Assembly (NCBI GenBank): GCA_009787135.1
Contig: WRGP01000169.1
Coordinates: 1 to 8,534 of the forward strand
Source of the DNA: Bacillota bacterium
GTDB lineage: Bacteria; Bacillota; Clostridia; Christensenellales; Aristaeellaceae
Direction: 5' to 3'
Length of the DNA stretch: 8,534 nt
The position numbers were made by a program, and so were the translations under genes. The first letter of the stretch is position 1. Every line of letters starts with the position of its first letter. Shown piece after piece: positions 4,341-8,534 of the stretch. The notes beneath the pieces were generated by a model that had not been told where the DNA came from, did not search any database, and saw only the letters and a program-made list of their open reading frames with translations.

Positions 4341-5756
4341 TTATGCCCCTTCCAGCGTAAATTCAAATCGCGTTCCTTCGCCGGGTTTGGAAAAGACGTA
4401 AATTTTTGCGCCATGCTGCTCCAATATGCTTTTGACGATAGCAAGGCCAAGGCCCGTGCCGCCGCCGTTGGTGCGCGCTTTATCGGCCATGTAAAAACGG
4501 TCGAAAATACGCGGAAGGTCTTCCTCCGAAACGCCCGGCCCACTGTCCTTAACGGCCACGCGCACGGCGTCCTTCTCGCGCGCCGTTGACAGCGTAATGA
4601 CGCCGCCCTCTCCTGTATACTTGACGGCATTGTCAATCAGGTTGATCATCACCTGTTCAATGCGGTCGGCATCGGCGTTCACCATGGCGACTTCCTCGGC
4701 AAACTCCACCCGCACCCGCATGTTTTGCCCGTTGATGCGCGCTTCCTGCCGGATGAGCACGCGCGCGATCATTTCATTTATATTAAAACTTGATCTGACA
4801 AGCGGCGTCTGGCCATTTTCAATATGTGACAGGTCCAGCAGCGTTGCAATCAATTTGCCGAGGCGCTTTGTCTCGTCCAGCACAATACCCAGATACTTTT
4901 CCCGCTCCATCTCCGGTACGGTGCCGTCCAGAATGCCGTTGATGAACCCCTGCATGCTCGTCAGCGGGGAGCGCAGCTCGTGGGATACATTGGCCACAAA
5001 TTCGCGGCGCGTCTCCTCCAAGCGGCCCAGATCAGCGGCCATGCTGTTAAACGACTTGGCCAATAGGCCGACCTCATCGCGCGACCCTGTCCAAACGCGC
5101 TGGCGAAAATCACCGTGGGCAAAGCGTTCCGCGGCCTGCGCCATCGCCCGGAGCGGCCGCGTGATCCATTGGCAAACGGCCAGGATCAGGATGGAGGCAA
5201 GCGCCAGCGCTACCAGCATCGCGCTGGACACGCCGCTTAAAATATCCTGGAAGCTTGCCTCAACGCTCTGTTCGCTGGTAAAGACGAACACAGCGCCCAT
5301 CACCCGCTCATTTTCAGTGTAAGGCACGCCGACGGTAAACATGGGATTGCCCGTATTGGACATAACGGACCGCTGGCGAATTTCCATCCCCTGCATGACG
5401 CTGACCAGCAGCGCATGCATCTCCTCTTCGGTATATTCATAGGTGAGTTCCACCATATTGTCCCTAAGCGGAAACTCCCTGCAATCACGATCTACCATGA
5501 AAGCATACGCTTCATAATCGATCAAAATTTGCTTGACCTTCTCAGAGAGGTAGTTGGCCATCAACGGATCGTCAACGCGCGCCGCGAGGTAAAAGAGATC
5601 GCTGAGCTCATATGCCTGCGCGACAAGCGTATCCAGCCGCGCCTGAATCTTATCATCCCGGATGCGCCGGTTCAGGAGCACCGTGAGAAGCCCGAAAGAG
5701 AGCAGCATCACGGCCAGAAACACACACATCAGCTTTGCGTACAGTGATCGAAACAT
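4341..5756 (-). CDS. Sensor histidine kinase with HAMP domain
   Basis: This 471-residue membrane kinase senses a signal outside the cell and phosphorylates the response regulator encoded just before it. TM1 is about 8-28, the extracellular sensor domain about 30-175, and TM2 about 178-197. The HAMP linker (about 197-250) follows. The HisKA domain has the phospho-accepting H259 in NVSHELRSPLTSM. The ATPase domain has the N box around INLIDNAVKY (N376), G1 DSGPGVS (404-410), an F box (RIFDRFY) and G2 GGTGLGLAI. The sensor segment with GNPMFTVGVPY and VMGAVFVF recalls a Cache/PAS-like fold, but the ligand is unknown. The ATG at 5756 directly follows the regulator stop codon, with GAGG eight bases upstream inside the regulator gene, so translation is probably coupled. 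The domain order resembles PhoR/ResE/CssS kinases. It is intact. Confidence 0.95.
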   Translation of the reverse strand: MFRSLYAKLMCVFLAVMLLSFGLLTVLLNRRIRDDKIQARLDTLVAQAYELSDLFYLAARVDDPLMANYLSEKVKQILIDYEAYAFMVDRDCREFPLRDNMVELTYEYTEEEMHALLVSVMQGMEIRQRSVMSNTGNPMFTVGVPYTENERVMGAVFVFTSEQSVEASFQDILSGVSSAMLVALALASILILAVCQWITRPLRAMAQAAERFAHGDFRQRVWTGSRDEVGLLAKSFNSMAADLGRLEETRREFVANVSHELRSPLTSMQGFINGILDGTVPEMEREKYLGIVLDETKRLGKLIATLLDLSHIENGQTPLVRSSFNINEMIARVLIRQEARINGQNMRVRVEFAEEVAMVNADADRIEQVMINLIDNAVKYTGEGGVITLSTAREKDAVRVAVKDSGPGVSEEDLPRIFDRFYMADKARTNGGGTGLGLAIVKSILEQHGAKIYVFSKPGEGTRFEFTLEGA

Positions 5757-6446
5757 CTATTGTACCTCGAATTTATAGCCTACGCTCCACACCGTCGTGA
5801 TAGACCAACCGTACGCCTCACAGCCCTGCAGCTTCTCGCGCAGGCGCTTGACGTGCACATCCACCGTGCGGGAGTCTCCGAAGAAATCAAACCCCCACAC
5901 CTGCTCCAGGAGCTGCTGGCGGGTAAATACCTTGTTTGCGTTGCTCGCAAGAAAGTACAGCAGTTCCAGCTCCTTGGGCGGCATTTCCATCTCCTGCCCT
6001 TGAAACGTCACGCTATAGCGGCTGATGTTCACCGTAAGGCCCGGATAGGAGCATTCCCTGGCGGGCGATTCACCCGTCTGATAGCGCCGCGCCACGGCCT
6101 TGATGCGCGCGATCATTTCCTTGGGCTCAAACGGCTTGGTGATGTAATCGTCCGCGCCCAGCTCCAGCCCCAGCACCTTGTCAAACGTCTCGCCTTTGGC
6201 CGTGAGCATGATGATGGGGATCTTCGAGGTGCGGCGCACCTCGCGGCAAACCTCCCAGCCGTCCAGGCCGGGCAGCATGATATCCAGCAGCATGAGGCTG
6301 GGCGGGTTTTTGCGGAACATTTCCAGCGCCGCATCGCCCCGGTCCGCCGTATCCACCTCAAAGCCCTCCTTCTCCAGGTAGAGCTTTACAAGCTGCATGA
6401 TGTTGGGATCATCGTCCACAAGCAGTATGCGCATCTTACCTTTCAT
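5757..6446 (-). CDS. OmpR/PhoB-family response regulator
   Basis: This 229-residue DNA-binding regulator is the partner of the downstream kinase. The receiver domain (about 5-120) has the acidic pocket DDD at 11-13, the phosphorylated D55 in LLLDIMLPG, T82 in MLTAKG and K104 in ITKPF. The winged-helix DNA-binding domain (about 130-228) has the recognition helix region RTVDVHVKRLREKL and ends in the wing VWSVGYKFE. The ATG at 6446 has a very good GAGGAGGG six bases upstream; an internal ATG four codons later is less well placed. The stop codon is directly followed by the kinase start. It lies 141 bases after mutS2 with a hairpin-rich gap between. No clear promoter is visible in that gap, so expression may come from mutS2 read-through or a non-consensus promoter. 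Close to PhoP/CssR/YycF-type regulators; the exact orthologue cannot be fixed here. Confidence 0.96.
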   Translation of the reverse strand: MKGKMRILLVDDDPNIMQLVKLYLEKEGFEVDTADRGDAALEMFRKNPPSLMLLDIMLPGLDGWEVCREVRRTSKIPIIMLTAKGETFDKVLGLELGADDYITKPFEPKEMIARIKAVARRYQTGESPARECSYPGLTVNISRYSVTFQGQEMEMPPKELELLYFLASNANKVFTRQQLLEQVWGFDFFGDSRTVDVHVKRLREKLQGCEAYGWSITTVWSVGYKFEVQ

Positions 6447-6473
6447 TCTTAGCCCTCCTCGGTATTGCGGGAA

Positions 6474-6560
6474 GGGGGAACGCCAAGGGGCGCTGCCCCT
6501 CTGAACCCCCGCCAGGGGAACCGTCCCCTGGACCCCTTTCTTTGCCTTACGGCAAGGGGT
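6474..6560. repeat. GC-rich three-hairpin intergenic element between mutS2 and the regulator
   Basis: Three hairpins stand side by side. The first has arms AGGGGC (6486-6491) and GCCCCT (6495-6500), enclosed by GGGGG (6474-6478) and CCCCC (6506-6510). The second is a perfect 8-bp stem, CCAGGGGA (6512-6519) with TCCCCTGG (6524-6531), with a four-base loop. The third has outer arms ACCCCTT (6532-6538) and AAGGGGT (6554-6560); an alternative inner stem TTGCC/GGCAA reads on the minus strand with a GTAA loop. No T-run follows on the minus strand, so a standard terminator for mutS2 is not clear. It resembles dispersed intergenic repeats common in GC-rich Clostridia, and part of it recurs at 2029-2045. 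Confidence 0.7.
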
Positions 6561-6587
6561 GCGTTGATCGGTACCTCCTGACCTTCC

Positions 6588-8534
6588 CTACTTCAGCGTC
6601 ACCACCGTGACCCCGTCCTCGCCCTCCCCATAGCGCCCGGCCCGAAAGGCCTTTACGTGCGGGTGCCCCCGCAGGTGTTCCTTGACGCCCGTGCGGAGCG
6701 TGCCCGTGCCCTTGCCATGGATGATGGAGACCTCCTTGAGGGCGGAAAGCACCGCGTCGTCCAGATACTTGTCCACGGAATCAATGGCCTCGGTCAGCCC
6801 CATGCCGCGCAGATCGCACGCCAGGCTGACAGCCCGCATGGTCATGTCGATATCCGAACGGGCGGCCCCCTGCCGCTTGACCCCGGCCGCCTCCCGCTTG
6901 ACCTGGCTTACATGCACCTTCAGCTTCAGGATGCCCGCCTGCACCATCAGCTCGCCCTTTTCGTCCGGCGGCGTGAGCGCGGTGCCCCGGGTGCCCAGGT
7001 GAATGATCAGCACACTTTCGCCGGCTTTTAAATCCTTGGGGGCTAAAACGGCATCATCCAGCGGCACGGCAAGGGCCTCCGTTAAATCCTCCGCCGCTGC
7101 GTCCATGCGCTTGCGAAGGGCCTGTATCTCATGCTCACGAAGGCCGGCGCCTTCTTTTTTCATGCGGCGCAGATCGCCGATGACGCTCTCGCTCTCGCGG
7201 CGGGCGCTGTCCACGATCCGGCGGGCCTCCTCCCGCGCCTTGGCGAGCTGCTTTTCACGCTCCTGCCGAAGGCTCTCCCGCTCCTGCTCCGCGGCTTCGC
7301 GCATGCGGTTCATCGAAAGGCGGGCTTCTTCGGCCAGCTCACGCTCCCGCTCGGCAATCTTGCGGTGGTATTCGGCGTTGGCGATCACGTCCTCAAAGCG
7401 GATCTGATCGCGCGAAAGGAGCGCTTTCGCTTCCGCGATCACGCCGTTATCCAGCCCAAGCCGGCTTGAAATCTCAAACGCGTTGGACTTGCCGGGGATG
7501 CCGATGGAAAGCCGGTAGGTTGGCCGCAGCGTCTGAACGTCAAACTCCGCAGACGCGTTCTCCACGCCCTCGGTGGTGAGGGCAAACGCTTTCAGCTCCG
7601 AATAGTGCGTGGTGGCCAGGGTACGCGTTTTGAACCCCAGCAGGCGCTTCAGGATCGCCTGCGCCAGCGCCGCGCCCTCGGTGGGGTCCGTGCCCGCGCC
7701 CAACTCGTCAAAGAGGGCGATCGACTTTGGCGTCACCCCGCCCATGATGCTGACGATGTTCGTCATGTGCGAGGAGAACGTGGACAGCGATTGCTCGATC
7801 GACTGCTCGTCCCCAATATCGGCAAACACCTCATCGAACACGGCAAGCTCCGTCCCAAGGTCCGCCGGCACATGCAGCCCGGCCTGCGCCATCAGCGTAA
7901 AGAGCCCGACGGTTTTGAGCGTCACGGTCTTGCCGCCCGTGTTGGGGCCCGTGATCACCAGCGTGGTGAACTCCCTGCCCATCCAAAGGTCAATGGGCAC
8001 CACGGCGTCCGGGTCGATCAGCGGATGGCGGCCCCGGACGATCTTGACAAAACCCTCGTCATTCATCTTGGGCGAAGTGGCGTGCATCCGGCGGCTGAGC
8101 AACCCCTTGGCAAAGAGAAAATCCAGCCGTGCCAAGACCCGTAAATTATGCGAAAGCATAGGGGCTTCCGGCGTCACGCGGCCGGAGAGCGCCTGCAAAA
8201 TGCGCTCAATCTCCGCCTTTTCCTTGGCCAGCCACTGCTTTAGATCGTTGCCGATCTCCACAACGGCCAGCGGTTCCACAAACAGCGTGGCGCCCGAGGC
8301 GCTCTGGTCGTGGATGAGGCCGGGCACGGACGCGCGGCTCTCCGCCTTCACGGGGATGACATAGCGGTCGTTGCGGATGGTGATGATGGGGTCCTGCAGG
8401 TGCTTTTGCAGCGCCGGGCTGTGAATCATGGCGTTTAGCTTTTCCCGCACGCGGTCGTTGCACTGGCGGATATGCCGCCTCACCGCGTATAGCTCGGGGC
8501 TGGCGTGGTCGGATATCTCCTCCTCGCTGAGGAT
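6588..8534 (-). CDS. mutS2: MutS2 family ATPase with Smr domain, 5' part missing
   Basis: The visible 648 residues are the middle and C-terminal part of MutS2, usually about 790 residues, so roughly 140 N-terminal residues lie beyond the right edge. The reading frame is open to the last base (ILSEEEISDHASPELYA precedes the internal GTG at 8483, which is not the start). The clamp/core region leads to the ABC ATPase, with Walker A GPNTGGKT (visible residues 196-203), the DEQSIEQSLSTFSSHM segment, and Walker B IALFDE with GAGTDPTEG. A long charged coiled coil (about 7135-7400) follows, then a linker domain and a C-terminal Smr domain with DLRG and HGKGTG. MutS2 is not a mismatch repair protein. 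In Bacillota it is known to suppress recombination and to act on collided ribosomes; the Smr domain can be a nuclease. All key motifs are intact. Confidence 0.97.
   Translation of the reverse strand: MLSEEEISDHASPELYAVRRHIRQCNDRVREKLNAMIHSPALQKHLQDPIITIRNDRYVIPVKAESRASVPGLIHDQSASGATLFVEPLAVVEIGNDLKQWLAKEKAEIERILQALSGRVTPEAPMLSHNLRVLARLDFLFAKGLLSRRMHATSPKMNDEGFVKIVRGRHPLIDPDAVVPIDLWMGREFTTLVITGPNTGGKTVTLKTVGLFTLMAQAGLHVPADLGTELAVFDEVFADIGDEQSIEQSLSTFSSHMTNIVSIMGGVTPKSIALFDELGAGTDPTEGAALAQAILKRLLGFKTRTLATTHYSELKAFALTTEGVENASAEFDVQTLRPTYRLSIGIPGKSNAFEISSRLGLDNGVIAEAKALLSRDQIRFEDVIANAEYHRKIAERERELAEEARLSMNRMREAAEQERESLRQEREKQLAKAREEARRIVDSARRESESVIGDLRRMKKEGAGLREHEIQALRKRMDAAAEDLTEALAVPLDDAVLAPKDLKAGESVLIIHLGTRGTALTPPDEKGELMVQAGILKLKVHVSQVKREAAGVKRQGAARSDIDMTMRAVSLACDLRGMGLTEAIDSVDKYLDDAVLSALKEVSIIHGKGTGTLRTGVKEHLRGHPHVKAFRAGRYGEGEDGVTVVTLK

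Noticed and set aside
6567..6580. AGGAGG on the minus strand just after mutS2, as the site of a small gene
   Set aside because: No ATG, GTG or TTG at proper distance; a later TTG frame stops after one codon.
8481..8483. GTG as the start of mutS2
   Set aside because: The frame stays open to the window edge with conserved MutS2 sequence before it; it is an internal valine.
1..8534. CRISPR array, phage or insertion sequence genes, tRNA or rRNA
   Set aside because: No regularly spaced direct repeats, no transposase or integrase motifs, and no cloverleaf or rRNA signature seen on either strand.

Overview
The window looks like a chromosomal piece of a GC-rich member of the Clostridia (Bacillota). 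The evidence is strong AGGAGG-type ribosome binding sites, a class I tetrahydrofolate (THF) riboswitch in front of a folate ECF transporter gene, MutS2 with a C-terminal Smr domain, LepA, and a LysM protein in the clostridial style. The genus cannot be fixed from the sequence alone. All intact genes look like ordinary chromosomal genes. No phage, insertion sequence, CRISPR array, tRNA or rRNA was seen.

Layout. Positions 1-891 (minus) hold the N-terminal part of lepA, which runs off the left edge. A divergent intergenic region (892-1086) carries a probable lepA promoter and a long palindrome. Positions 1087-2028 (plus) encode a proline-rich protein with two C-terminal LysM domains and no signal peptide. 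A 436-base gap (2029-2464) holds inverted repeats, a good promoter, a THF riboswitch and its terminator. The riboswitch controls folT (2465-3166, plus), the substrate-binding membrane subunit of a folate ECF transporter. folT meets htrA tail to tail, and the two coding regions overlap by 35 bases.

On the minus strand, transcription runs from right to left: mutS2 (6588-8534, 5' part missing), a GC-rich three-hairpin intergenic element (6474-6560), then a tight set of response regulator (5757-6446), sensor histidine kinase (4341-5756) and membrane-anchored HtrA-type protease (3132-4298). The last three form a probable operon that resembles, in gene content, the Bacillus CssRS/HtrA secretion-stress module.

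How it works together. The folT leader can be read as a complete OFF switch. The 3' strand of aptamer helix P1 is also needed for a 14-bp antiterminator, and that antiterminator competes with an intrinsic terminator. The 3' arm of the terminator is at the same time the Shine-Dalgarno sequence of folT, so transcription and translation could both be shut off by folate. This is the best-supported regulatory story here. I did not find a convincing wholly new system. The less explained items are the LysM protein with its conserved proline repeats, the palindrome in front of it, and the GC-rich hairpin repeats in two of the intergenic regions.
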